From: Linyphia triangularis
Taxonomy: Eukaryota > Arthropoda > Arachnida > Araneae > Linyphiidae
DNA length: 64,000 bases
Direction of reading: 5' to 3'
Assembly (NCBI GenBank): GCA_963978545.1
Contig: OZ021729.1
Span: 81,930,670-81,994,669, forward strand
The notes below the pieces were generated by a model. The model did not search any database, had not been told where the DNA came from, and worked only from the letters and a program-made list of their open reading frames with translations. Both the position numbers and the translations under genes were made by a program. This document shows, in pieces, positions 9,729 to 21,639 of the stretch (positions are counted from its first letter, which is position 1; each line of letters opens with the position of its first letter).

Positions 9729-10342
9729 AGGAAGTCACAGTAAGGATCATTCCCTTTACTCGCCATGTTAAAATCTTCTTGCCCTGTGCATTTAGAAACT
9801 ACTTTCTATAAAACCTTGACATTTGGCGAGTAAAGTACGAAAAAGATCACTTAATTGAAATGACACAAATTGTTTTCATTTAATGTCTATCTATTATAAA
9901 TGAAATTAAAATATCAAAAATCAAAACTAGTTAGAGGTATAGTGGTTAGCGTGCTAGCTTCTAGACCGCGAGGTTGCGGGTTCCGAGTCCCGTGTTGGCA
10001 TGGGTGTTTGTAAATGTATGTTGGCTTGTCTAATGACGAAATGTTTCGGCGCATTATAGCCCTCGTGTTGCTGACGGCGCCAGATAATCTGAATACAACC
10101 AACCAACCAAAATTAGTTAGAGCCACTGCATATATTCATTGACGTAAGGATTTGAAACATAAAATAAAATAAATTGGACGCTACTTTCCAGTTTTTAATA
10201 TACGTCATTTTACTACACAATCATTTTAGTATCTACTTACTAAATTTCAAGGTTTTCTACGAAGTAGTTTCTAAATGCACTGGGCTAGAAGATTGTAACA
10301 TAGCGTGTATAGGGAATGATCCGAACTAGGATCTCCTCTTAA
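9729..10342. mobile_element. Family Z foldback element, copy 1 (contains SINE E)
   Basis: Left arm AGGAAGTCACAGTAAGGATC..., right arm the inverse ending ...GAACTAGGATCTCCT. Shared inner landmarks are TGCATTTAGAAACTACTTT and TTTGGCGAGTA. Without the SINE it would be about 430 bp, like copy 2 at 18809-19243. No coding capacity. Confidence 0.75.
9937..10107 (+). mobile_element. tRNA-derived SINE, copy E, inserted in family Z
   Basis: Lacks the first ~14 bases of the tRNA-like head yet has a 15-bp duplication (9922-9936 and 10108-10122, one mismatch). The truncation therefore happened at insertion and not later. It lies inside family Z copy 1, so it is younger than that element. Confidence 0.88.
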
Positions 10343-10356
10343 AAAGCAATACATCA

Positions 10357-11019
10357 TAGTCCGAGAGGCGACTGCAAATTTTGGACACCATCGAACATCA
10401 TTCTGAATTTTTTTATAGAAATTGGAGAAAAGTGAGTAGATTACGAATCCACTGGTCTGCCGTGGCAAAAATGGCCGAAACTAGATGAAAATCGACTTGG
10501 AATGAAATGAACTAAAATCCGATTGCCAAGTTTGTCATAACTTGCCAAAAAGAGAACACATTTTTTCGTAAGGCAACCCACTACATTTTGATTTTCAATG
10601 AGAAAAAGCGCAAACGATTTATGATCTCTGGCTCGGAAAACTTGGTATCTTTTAAAAGTAAGCCAAATTGGCGACATCAGTTACGTCATTAGTGAAGTAA
10701 TGTTTATTGCCAACTTGGCTCATTTTTAAAAGATGCAAGAAAGCCGTCGCCAGGTATCTGAATCGTCTGCATCCTTCTTAATTGAAAATTAAAGAGTGAG
10801 GGATACCAAATAAAAAAAAAATACTCATTATTAGGCAAGTTATGGAGCATTTGGCAATTGGATTTAGTTCAACTTATTAAAAGTCGATTTTTGACCAGTT
10901 TCGGCCATTTTTGCCACGGCAGACCAGATTCGTAATCTACTCATTTTTCTCCAATTTCTATAAAAAAAATCAGAATGATGTTCGACGGGGTCCAAAATTT
11001 GCAGTCGCCTCTCGGTCTA
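10357..11019. mobile_element. Family P foldback element, copy 2
   Basis: 663 bp with the standard ends and a TCA target duplication (10354-10356 and 11020-11022). In the centre the second CRE-like half is mutated (TGAAGTAA). Same orientation as the other copies. Confidence 0.88.
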
Positions 11020-11022
11020 TCA

Positions 11023-11530
11023 GTAAATACAGGGATCAAACGAATGAAGTTATTGGTTGCCCTATAACAGGTCCTCTCTAACTGCAAAGCTCTCCGAAAC
11101 TCGATGGTTGTGGACATCTTGCTTCTGCCCTAAGTGCAACATCAATAATAACTTGCGAGAATATTATTAAAGAAACTAAAAGGGATAAAAGTGAATCTTT
11201 TTATAATGCTATTAGCATTTCAAAATTAATTTAGTGTCATTTTATGCTGTTTCAATAGCGTCTTAAGTTGGCACGAAACCTGGTCTTTTTTGAAATTTGT
11301 TCTTTGAAGTATACATTTTTAGAAGCTATTAAATGATTGTAAAAATTGAAAGCAATATAGCTTTTATATGGGCGAATTTTATGGATTTTTAAAGTTGTTT
11401 TTAAGACTTGGTCCATAAATTTAGTTTTTAAATGCATTTTCCAAATAAAAGAAATTTTTGAATATCATAAACATTAAGGTTTCATACGGCAATTATCATT
11501 TATTAAGTTTTAGTTTAATTTCTCAAGGAA
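11023..11530. other. No gene seen
   Basis: AT-rich sequence with short frames only. No repeat match within the window. Confidence 0.45.
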
Positions 11531-11532
11531 AC

Positions 11533-12280
11533 TAAGGGGACTTGATACCCTTCAATTTTTTATTTAATTTTTTTATTCAAGCCTTTAAAATTATAATTTT
11601 TACACATTTGGAAGCAATACTAAGTAAAAACTAAATTTTATTAAAAAAATGTTCACTTAGTGTTCTAAATTTACAAAATTTTTAAAATTAATAAAAACAA
11701 CAAATTTGAAATTCTATCTCCGTTTTCAGTTTTCAATAATTTTTCCTGATTTATTTAGAAAAAGTTTTCTAGTAATATACTCTAACTTTTCAGACATCGG
11801 ATTTAGAATAAGTAAAATAGTTTACGAATAAAACGATAATTACTGTACTTATAGGTATAAAAAAAGCGTACCAAACGGGTATTTTTTGGCATTTAAATTT
11901 GCAAAAAAAAAAAAAAGTTTTTATTTTATTCAAAAACCCACACTCATTTTTGTCAAATTGATATTAAGAATAACACAAAGAAAAAAAATCTCAAGTCGTT
12001 TCATTCATATTTGCTGAAGTTTTAGCATTTTGTGTAAGGTGGGAATTTCAAAAATCACGAAATGGGAAAAATGCGTTCGAAACATCAAACGAGCTATTGC
12101 AGCAATGCTAAATTCTCCATAAAAAATATAATTTTTCCGCAATTGCAGTTATCGGATCAGCTCAAAAACTTCCCACAATAAGGAGAATGTTTCAAAGATA
12201 AAGATTATAAACATTAAAAAAAATAGAAAATTTATATTTTAATTATTTTTTGTGAAAACAAGGGGTACCAAGTCCCCTTA
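11533..12280. mobile_element. TAAGGGGACTT-ended MITE, TA duplication likely
   Basis: Ends TAAGGGGACTTGATACCC and GGTACCAAGTCCCCTTA are inverted repeats of about 18 bp with TA at each edge, suggesting a Tc1/mariner-type insertion of about 745 bp. The interior is AT-rich and non-coding. Confidence 0.65.
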
Positions 12281-12284
12281 ACAC

Positions 12285-12610
12285 TGAGTATTGGCCAATG
12301 TCAGAAACAGGGGTTCTGAGAAGATTGGTCAGTTCATGCCGAAACTCGAGCATCGTTCCAACATACACGATTTTTTTTTTTTTTTTTTTTTTAATAAACA
12401 AGCCCAAACCATCAACAAATATATTTTTTATAACTCAGTCCTTTCTTCTAACACTACATTTAGATTTTGAAACTCTGCATTAACATTTCAAAACTTCCAG
12501 TTTATATTACCCAGGACAGGGCTGGATTGGCCTCCATCCGTAGCAACGGCCAGACTACAACGGTTCACATCGGGATTGGCCAGAGTCAAGCCGATATTGG
12601 GAGGAGGATT
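12285..12610 (+). repeat. Dispersed repeat W, copy 2
   Basis: Co-linear with 1515-1830, including TTGGCCAAT, CCGAAACTCGAGCATCG, TCCGTAGCAACGGCC and ACATCGGGATTGGCCAG. It contains a 22-T run near 12370-12392. Confidence 0.55.
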
Positions 12611-13127
12611 TGTGCTATTTAGGTTATAGTTTCAATTTATTTTAGTACAAATTCTCAATCAGATAATGTTTTCAATATAAAAGTGTACATATTACTTGAC
12701 AAAGGTCTAATGTTCAAATTAGAGATCTAAACACTTATTGTAGAATGTGTTTTACATAACAGAAAACCTGTTCACTTGTTATTTCTCGAAGTTTTGTTAT
12801 TTGCAAGTAGACATTAACTGTTATGTGATATAATTAAGGGTAAGTTAATTTTACATATTCGAATTCGAAGTGGTGAAGAAGACATAAAACGGTAACTCTA
12901 GACTAATATATCTATTTTGACTAAACCAAAACTTTGAAAATAAATATTTCAATTTTAGAAGCCAATAAGAAAATTCAATGATATGAAAAGATAGTACAAT
13001 AAACTGAAAAGGGAGTATTAAGTGTATTGTTATAATATCGTTTAAAAAAGTATAAGGCATCCCAGAAGTTGGAAAAAATTTCATTAATTTACATGAAAAA
13101 GACTTAAGGGCTGTAATAAAACAACCA
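12611..13127. other. No gene seen
   Basis: AT-rich sequence, no convincing ORF, no shared repeat recognised. Confidence 0.45.
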
Positions 13128-13302
13128 GTAAAGCAAAATAGTCAACCATAAGATGTTGTGAAATCACAAATTAATAATTGTGAAAAGCCATGAGGTCGCA
13201 ATAGCTCAGTTCTGCGAGGGAACTCTAAGAAATGAAACGCGGTCTCTTGACGACCAACTTTTGAGACTTCACAACTTTTTGTGGCTGACTATTTTCTTTA
13301 GC
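13128..13302. repeat. Imperfect inverted repeat (~175 bp)
   Basis: The left arm TAAAGCAAAATAGTCAACCA..GTTGTGAA pairs with the right arm TTCACAAC..GTGGCTGACTATTTTCTTTA. Probably a small decayed foldback element. No target duplication identified. Confidence 0.5.
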
Positions 13303-13849
13303 GGATTTTCGCAACACTATTTGTTTTGATTTTTTGGAAATAATTATTTTTTTGTAGCGTCAGGGATCAATTACATTTTTGAGCGGTCTTCGGAGTAACT
13401 ATAAGCCCGCAATTTTTTTTTTTTGAAAATAGGCGATTCATGACTAATTTTTTAAGTACAATGTTTTGAAACTTGAAAAGTCATTTCTTTACATAAAGAC
13501 AAACAAAATAATAATAATAATAAATGATTAGACAAAATCCATCGATCCATTTTTATCATTTTTCAGCATACATTTTTTAAATTTCGGAATAATTTCACTT
13601 GCGAGCGGGAATCCTCGTCCTCAATGAAACAGATAAAAGACGCAAATAAACATGAGAAAAAAAAATTAAAAAAAGTTCATCTAACTGTTCCGGCTCTAGG
13701 ACTGGTTAAATTTATGGTCACAGCCAGCAGAAGCTGAAGTTGTTCTGTTTCATCTGCACATGTAGGGCAACACGATAGCAAAGAAAAGTCTGATTTCTAT
13801 ACATTGGGACGGGCTTACTTGAGCCCATTGAATACGTTACAACGATGTG
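13303..13849. other. No gene seen
   Basis: Non-coding, with an (AAT)n patch near 13507-13522 and poly-T near 13410. Confidence 0.45.
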
Positions 13850-14118
13850 TGAACCGGTTTAACTACGTCCTGATTGGTTGATTGGAGCGATGAGTGGCCG
13901 AATCGTTAAAACCATTACAGTATCCGTTGTCAGAAAAATAAAATATTATTTAAAAATTTAAACTTAACAACAAGAAAATAAACGCTTTTATCGACATATA
14001 TTTGAGTTTAAATACAAAAATATGTGTGGAGGTTATCAATATTACTATAAAAGTTGTAATTTGTCCGGAACTATATTCTTGACGCGGAAGGATACATCCT
14101 GCAGCGTATACTCAAGGT
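13850..14118 (-). repeat. Inverted partner of 65-312
   Basis: Reverse complement of 65-312 with substitutions and small indels; GCGTATACTCAA, TTCCGG/CCGGAA and GGTTTAACTACG landmarks are shared. A TATCGATA element begins 23 bp to the right. Confidence 0.6.
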
Positions 14119-14140
14119 TCAAGTAATGAGGTATAGTTAT

Positions 14141-14449
14141 TAGCGGTCGGCGATGTATCGATACGACGATATTTTTATCGATGTTTCTAAAAAAAATATC
14201 TATTAAAAATATCGATAAAAGTCACTGATGTATCGATATTTTCAAACATTTTTAGTTTTTTGATGATCGTTTTGTAGTTCCATGTGTTTTTTCGATTTTC
14301 TTTATTCCTTTTTCAAAAACTTCAAAACTAAAGTTTGAATTTGGCTGAGAGACAGTTAAAATGGCACCAGCATTCAATATTTTCCCCATGCACTTAAAAG
14401 CTATTGAAAAATGATTTTTTTTTAAAATCACTGCACCAATCAAGCAAAA

Positions 14450-14485
<36 letters not shown>

Positions 14486-14699
14486 TAATAGATCCATTTC
14501 AGTTGAAAAAGTAGTCACCTTTCCAAAAAAGCAATCATCAAAAGTAAAAATTTGCCCCGAAAAACTTTGTTTCTGCCAAAATTGAAAATAAAATAAAAAA
14601 ATAAAAATCGTGTATCGATATATCGATACTTTATGGAAATGTTTTTCTCTGCAACGATATAGTATCGATATTTATTTTGATCGATATTTCCGACCTCTA
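14141..14699. mobile_element. TATCGATA-rich hAT-type element, copy 3 (complete)
   Basis: 559 bp with ends TAGCGGTCGGCGAT and ATTTCCGACCTCTA. A perfect 8-bp target duplication ATAGTTAT lies at 14133-14140 and 14700-14707, which with the short inverted ends supports hAT. Repeated ATCGATA/TATCGAT motifs crowd both subterminal regions. The interior is non-coding, including a 30-base T run, so it would depend on a transposase from elsewhere. Confidence 0.85.
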
Positions 14700-14707
14700 A
14701 TAGTTAT

Positions 14708-15802
14708 AGTAGGATCTGAGTTGCAAGAAAGCAAAAAGTGGAGTAAACTCGCTTGGGAAAATTCATAGGTTCAGCCACTTTGACATTGCAGTTTTCCAGA
14801 GGAACCCTATCTCTGCACTAGCTATACTCAAATTTATTTACCATACTCATCTAAAAGCTTTTCTCTCTCTATAGGAAAAGCATAAATGATTAATTGATGA
14901 TGTATCCTCCTCTTGTGTAAATCTCAAGCTTCCCCAAATCAAGTGTTTTGACACCAGGTGAATTGATCACCAGACAGATGTAATTTGAATGATTAATTCA
15001 ATCTCAAAACACTTTTTATTTAGAAGGTATATAAGATCCACACTAATACATCATTGATGAATCATTTGGACCAGACGCTTACTTCCTAATAGTATAAATA
15101 CTTAAAAGTAGCACATTTTACCAGCGCTACAAAAACATCGACGGATAAAAAAAACCTCAAATGTTTGTGAAATGGCGTTTCAATTAATTAAATATTTGTA
15201 GATGTATGGCGATGCGATTCTTGTAAGAATAACAATTACTTGTTTCTATAACTTACTAATCTTTTCCTGCATTATAGTATTATTAAAAAGTCTACATATT
15301 TCCGCAACATTACAAATAATAAACGAGCTATTTTTTTTTTTTGGTGTAATATTTAATTACAAATAAATATAAGTGTTTGTAATTGTTACATTCCGACGGA
15401 ATCAACTACAATTGCCCGTAATATTTTAATTAGTTTATAATATTTTAATTAGCAAACAATTTAGCTTTTGTAACACATTAAGTTTATTGTTTACGAATTA
15501 CAGCTTTTACGATAACGAGAGCATCGGAAACGAAGAGATTCGATACCTAATCAACTTCTGAGAGGATTAGGTAAGTTTTTATTTAGAAATAACTGTTTTC
15601 AATTTCAAATCATTCATTTGCCTATGTTATTGTCATTTTGTTATCGGAAAGAATTGGAGCATTTAAGTTTAATCTATTAGCAGGAACAAGACAACATTTA
15701 TCATCATTATATCAAGATTTTTTTTTCCTTCCTAATTTAGATTGTAAAATGTTTCATTCATCAAATGTATATTCTGAAATGTTTTACAGATCTATCTACC
15801 AG
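14708..15802. other. Apparently unique non-coding DNA
   Basis: Short frames only. No repeat shared with other parts of the window was noticed. Confidence 0.45.
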
Positions 15803-15805
15803 TAA

Positions 15806-16458
15806 TAGTCCGAGAGGCGACTGCAATTTTTGGACCCCGTCGAACATCATTCTGAATTTTTTGTAGAAATTGCAGAAAAGTGTGTAGATTAGGAATCCAC
15901 TGGTCTGCCGTGGCAAAAATGGCCGAAACTGATCAATAATCGACTTGGAATGAGTTGAACTAAAATCCGATTGCCAAATATGTCATAACTTGTCAAAAAT
16001 AGAACAAACTTATTCGTCTGGCAACCCACTTTATTTTGATTTAATATGAGAAAAAGCGCAAACGATTTCTGATCTTTGATTCGGAAAACTTGTATCTTTT
16101 AAAAGTAAGCCAAATTGGCGACATCATTTACGTCATAAGTAACGTAATATTTTTTGCCAGCTTGGCTCCCTTTTAATAGATGCAAGTAGACCGTCGCCAG
16201 ATATCTGAATCGTCTGCAACCTTCTTAATTGAAAATTAAATAGTGAGGATTACCAAATTAAAAAAAAATGCTCATTATTTGGCAAGTTATGGCGCATTTA
16301 GCAATTGAACTTATTAAAAGTCGATTTTTGACTAGTTTCGGTCATTTTTGCCACGGCAGACCATTGGAATCGTAATCTACTCACTTTTCTCTAATTTCTA
16401 TAAAAAATTCTGAATGATGTTCGATGGGGTCCAAAAATTGCAGTCGCCTCTCTGTCTA
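15806..16458. mobile_element. Family P foldback element, copy 3
   Basis: 653 bp, TAA target duplication (15803-15805 and 16459-16461). The centre carries TTACGTCA followed by a mutated second half (AACGTAA). Confidence 0.88.
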
Positions 16459-16743
16459 TAAGCATTGTAGTCACCCACTCTGGTTCTAAAACACCACAAA
16501 ATTGCAAAAACGATATCTTGATGGTGCCTATCCTTTAAAGCTGATTTTTTTTTCTTCTTTTTTTTTTTTTCTTCTTTCTTTTTTTAATGATAGTAATCGC
16601 GCCAATACATAAACTAATGAATCGACTGTAATTATACTGGAAAGGCATATGTGGTAGGGGGTCAATTCAGTTCTAACAAATTTTTATCTCCTTCGGTAAG
16701 GGTCTGAAAGCTCGGGATTTTCGCTCATTTAAAGTGGTAAAAA

Positions 16744-17535
16744 CATAACCCATAAAAAGTTTTTAATATAAATCCTTTACCTGCATTGTCAATTTTTATA
16801 TTCATTGGACAAAGCGCCGTTTCTGTTGCCAGCGTATGCTTGGGGTTGGCACCTAATTTTAAATATTAAAAACATCTCTAACGACAAAATATGCGGCAAA
16901 CTACTTTTCAAAATTTATTAATTAAAAATGAATGTGAATTTATGCCCTCACATCCAAATGTCTTTTACTTATTCCGATTAAAACAATTTTATTATTTATT
17001 TATTAAAAACAATTTTGGCAACAATGTAGGGATTTTTCAATGATCGGTGAAATGTTACTTTATATTAACTTCGATCTTATGTGTGTGTGTGTATTTGATT
17101 GTTTATGGGCGGGCTAATCTTCTAAGAGATAATAACCATACTTGCTGTCATCCAATCGAATTAAAACTTGGTAGGTAGATTTAGATGGCGATGCCTTCTA
17201 TCCATTTAACAGTGTCTCCTATCCAGTTTTGGGGGCATTTACTTGAAGGACGGTTTTAAACCCGCTACTATTATCGCTTTTGAGAACAAATTAACCCTCT
17301 AACGGTCACTTGGCAAACAGATTCATTGTCGATGGTAGTACTTTTTAACAAGTTTCAGGGGCGGGGGGGGGGGAAGAGTTTTTTCTTGGTACGGAATCTA
17401 TGGTTTTCTTCGAAGTGGTCACTCACTATGCCAACTTGATCTGTGCTCAAAATTGCATAAATAAGTTGCAATTGCACCCATAAAAATTGGCAATTGCATA
17501 CAAAGGATTTATAGTATAAACTGTTTTTATAGGTT
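16744..17535. repeat. Family Y inverted-repeat element, copy 1
   Basis: Left end ACCCATAAAAAGTTTTTAAT, right end the inverse ...GTATAAACTGTTTTTATAGGT. Inner landmarks are GTTGCCAGCGT.TGCTTGG and CAATTTTGGCAACA. The right arm is shortened. A (TG)n run is near 17080-17091 and an 11-G run near 17362. No coding capacity. Confidence 0.6.
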
Positions 17536-17930
17536 GATTTTTTTATTAAAAGAAATATTTTACTGTAGGTACTCCATCTGACGTTTCGATTGGTCTTCGC
17601 AAATATTTTGAAGGCTAAAAGCACAATAATTAAACATCTATATTTAGCACAAAGGAGATATTCGTATCAATGTAAAACTGGATTTTAGCTATTTCCTCCT
17701 GCGCTAACATTGTACAATTCTTCCAAATAACAATTTTGAAATTAAAATTTGGAAGTAATTACTCCCAGTTGCAACCCTTTTAATACGAATTTTGCTGCTT
17801 GATTAAAACTTAAATATGAAAAATCATTTAATAACCAGTAGACGATTATATACTGTTTAAAAATTTTCCACTTTTCTCGTTTCCTAGCTATCGCCTGGGA
17901 TCAATACATCTCGATTAAAATTCCAAGTAC
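17536..17930. other. No gene seen
   Basis: AT-rich, no recognisable features. Confidence 0.4.
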
Positions 17931-18068
17931 GGTACCGATTCTGCTCCAAGGTAATTTTCGCCAACAAATGACAGCCGCCGCCATTCTTTCAAAAACAAGT
18001 GAACTGCCTATGGTTGCAATAGTTTTATGTAAATAATTCTTGGTGCAGAATCCGTACCGTACTTGGAA
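17931..18068. mobile_element. 138-bp MITE-like inverted repeat
   Basis: TTCCAAGTACGGTACCGATT at the left and its near-perfect inverse ending GTACCGTACTTGGAA at the right give ~30-bp inverted ends (one central mismatch) around ~80 bp. The target duplication is not clear. Confidence 0.65.
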
Positions 18069-18264
18069 GTTTTACCTACATCTCAATTGCTTAGCCGACT
18101 GAGTTTAGTTGTCCCAGTCGTCTAGAATATAGTAATAAGTAATAATAGAGACATAGTTTTCATAAGCTTCCATAATATACAATTTTGTAATAATTTAAGA
18201 ATTGATGGGATACGGTAATTACGAAGATTTCAGATGTCCCACAAAACGCCGAAAAGGTTAGTAA
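18069..18264. other. No feature seen
   Basis: Non-coding spacer between two miniature elements. Confidence 0.4.
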
Positions 18265-18713
18265 TAGTCCGAGAGGCGACTGCAATTTTTGACCTCATCG
18301 AACATCATTCTGAATTTTTTATAGTAATTGGAAAAAAGTGAGTAGAATAGGAATCCAAATTGGCGACATCAGTTACGTCATCAGTGACGTAATATTTTTT
18401 TGCCAACTTGGCTCCCTTTTAATAGATGCAAGTAGACCGTCGCCAGATATCTGAATCGTTTGGAACCTTCTTAATTGAAAATTAAAGAGTGAGGGTTACC
18501 AAATTAAAAAAAAATGCTCATTATTTGGCAAGTTATGGCGCATTTGGCAACTAGATTTAGTTCAACTTATTAAAAGTCGATTTTTGACCAGTTCCGCCAT
18601 TTTTGACACGGCAGACCAGTGGATTCCTAATCTACTCACTTTTCTCCAATTTCTATAAAAAATTCAGAATAATGTTCGATGGGGTCCAAAAATTACAGTC
18701 GCCTCTCAGTCTA
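18265..18713. mobile_element. Family P foldback element, copy 4 (internally deleted)
   Basis: 449 bp. Both termini, the TAA target duplication (18262-18264 and 18714-18716) and the intact paired motifs TTACGTCA (18373-18380) and TGACGTAA (18385-18392) are present. About 200 bp of the left arm is missing, leaving a shortened stem. Confidence 0.88.
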
Positions 18714-18808
18714 TAAGGGTTTCCCCAAGTTTGAAATCTTGTCAGTGGTGGAAATAGAATGATTTTTTTTTTTTTTTTTTTTTAACTATTGATTCGAAGT
18801 CATTCATT

Positions 18809-19243
18809 TTAAGAAGAAGTCCTAATAAGAATCATTCCCTATACTCGCCATGTTACATTCTTCTAGCCCAGTGCATTTAGAAACTACTTTCTATAACAAC
18901 CTTGACATTTGGCGAGTAGGTACGAAAAAGATCACCTTTATGAAATGACATAAATTAAAAAACTCGGAAGCTGCGTCTAATATATTTTATTTTATATTTG
19001 AAATCCTTAAGTCTATGTCTATACAATGGTTCGACTTGGTTTTGTCTTTCGCTAATTCAATTTTCATTTATAATAGATGGATACTAAATGAAAACAATTT
19101 ACGTCATTTCATGAAGTGATCTTTTTCATACCTACTCACCAAATGTCAAGGAGGTTTTGTAGAAAGTAGTTTCTAAATGCACTGGGCTAGATGATTGTAA
19201 CATAGCGAGTATAGAAAATGATCCTTACTAGGACTTCCTTTTA
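18809..19243. mobile_element. Family Z foldback element, copy 2
   Basis: About 435 bp with ends TTAAGAAGAAGTCCTAATAA and the inverse TTACTAGGACTTCCTTTTAA. Arms of about 150 bp carry CATTCCCTATACTCGCCATG and CATTTGGCGAG. The asymmetric centre (18960-19080) is AT-rich. No ORF. Confidence 0.75.
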
Positions 19244-19356
19244 ACTGAGTTAATATACGGGAGAAGGTGTATAAGGATATATTTATCTCCGGGTACTTTT
19301 GGCACTGAAATACTTCATCCTGCCACATCGATTTTGTAGGTTTATAGGGTAAACAT

Positions 19357-20137
19357 TAGAGGTCGGAAATATCGATACTATATCGTTGCATAGAAAAAAA
19401 TATCGATATATCGATACCTGATTTTTTTTAATTATTTGATTTTCAATTTTGCCAGAAACGAAGTTTTTCAGAAAATATGTGACTACTTTTCATTCTTTTT
19501 GTAAGGTGACTACTTTTCCAGACTGGAATGGATCTATTACAAAGGAAAAAAGTTATATTATCGCTTAATTGGTGCAATAATTTTAAGAAAAATTTATATA
19601 ATTTTCAATAGCTTTTAATGGCGACTTTGAATATTTAGCATAATATTTTTACAATGTAAATAACTGAAAAATTAATAGAGGGATGAATATATATTATATA
19701 ATTAACACGTTTGTTCCAATTTAATTTTAATTTTCAAAAGCCAGGGAGGTGCTATCCATTGAACCTTCCTGTTGGCGCACATAATTATGAAGTGTATGGC
19801 AAAATATTGATCATTGGTGCCGTTTTAACTACCTCTCAGCCAAGTCCACATTTTAGTTCTGATGTTTTTGAAAAAGGAATAAAGAAAATCGAAAAAATAT
19901 ACAGAACTACAAAACGATCATTAAAAGAATAAAAATGTTTGAAAATATCGATACATATGTGACTTTTATCGATATTTTTTTAAAAATATCTATCAGCTAT
20001 CGATTTTTTGAAAAATATCGATAAAATATCGAAAAATATTGATATCTTTGAAAAATATCGATAAAATATCGAAAAATATCGATATCTTTGAAAAATATCG
20101 ATAAAAATATCGTCGTATCGATATATCGCCGACTCGA
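19357..20137. mobile_element. TATCGATA-rich hAT-type element, copy 4
   Basis: The left end TAGAGGTCGGAAATATCGAT is intact; the right end is decayed to CGCCGACTCGA. The copy is longer than the others because of about 170 bp of extra sequence (about 19620-19790) and an expansion of an AAAATATCGATA unit at 20005-20110. Non-coding. Confidence 0.75.
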
Positions 20138-21639
20138 TCAGGATGGAGATTAACAGTATATCCTATCCATGGATATGAACCAAGATCCAATAGATGCGAG
20201 TATCTAATCTTCTTGACAATGCAACTTGGGCGGTAGAATTTGAAGAAGAATGTTTTTTTAAAAAAGCGGAATTTTAAATTTAAAAACATGGAATGAATTA
20301 CATGGAACACAAATGAATAAATTATTATATATTTAGATTCAATTACTACCTTTTTTTTTTTTTTTTTTTGGAAATGTTCAATTTGTCAGTCTTACGAAAC
20401 GTCTCATTTCTAACGCTACACATATCAACAATTTTGAAGTGGCTTTGTTATAAAAACAAGTTCTTCAAGAAAAAAGTCGCTTTGTTGCTGTTATACCAAC
20501 AATACAGAGATTCTTTTCAAATTAGTATTTTGAGAATGAAAGACAGTTACTTCGTTCATTTCGTAATGAATTGTATTTACTTTATAAAGAAATACAATTG
20601 CTTTATGCGTTCGGGCTGTTTGTCCAGCATAGAATCATTTTAATTTCTGAAAAATAAAACGCTGTTTTGTTTTTCCAAGATTTAAACTTCTGAGTTTTCA
20701 TAGCGCGTTATGTATTTGTAAGAAGCTAGGTTACCAAGAATTTAAAACTGCTATACTTACATGTTTTGAATTGGTCTTTTTATTTTAATTAAAATAAAAT
20801 TAAAAAGAAATATGTAGCAAACACTGTTTATTCTTTTCATTTATTAAACAATTCTTTTTCTTTTATAAAATAGTTTTCAACGCAATTAATAGAAGGAATT
20901 TTAAAACTTAGCTTTTTAATCAGCAATGGTAAAACAATTTTAATTGAAGCATGTAACACAATATTTGAAAGTGACTCATAAATTAAAATTAATTAACTTT
21001 TTTTAAAAACATTTTTAACCTTTTAACCGTACTTCATTTATAACAACGACATTATGATGATGGTTTATTAAAAGTAATTATTAGTGGTTGGTTAATAAAA
21101 AGTGACCTTAAAAGATAATACATGAGCCATTTTCTTACAGGTTTTTGTTAAAAGTAAAAAAACTAAACTTCGCTTGTTTTGCTCTTGAAGAAAACGCGGA
21201 TACGATTTTAAACTCAAGCATAGAAATAAAACGTAATAAATTTTAAGCCAAAATAAATAAACTTTATAAACTAATTTAAACTTCGGTATAAATTATTCCT
21301 CAATTCATTGATATTTGGTTAAAAATCCTATTTTACAACAATGTAATGAAATCTAAACTGTTTATCACAACTTTGCTTTCCAGCAAAAACATTTCTTTGC
21401 ACTTAATTAAAATGTTTCCCAATGTTCCGTTAAACTTTGTTGTGAAGCACATGAATTCGTTTATTTTACGTTGTTAAATAAATTCGGAAAAGCGCTTCAA
21501 TAATATTGTTGGAGCCAATTATTGAAAATCTGTCTTCCTTGTAGTTTTGGTTCCTCTGCCTAGCGTCACTGACTGTGCAGAAAATATGTCACATTGCTGT
21601 GAACACAAAAATTAATTCAAATAAACTAAAATATTATAA
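20138..21639. other. No gene seen
   Basis: Very AT-rich, with a poly-T run near 20351-20369. Several short frames without recognisable features. Confidence 0.45.
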
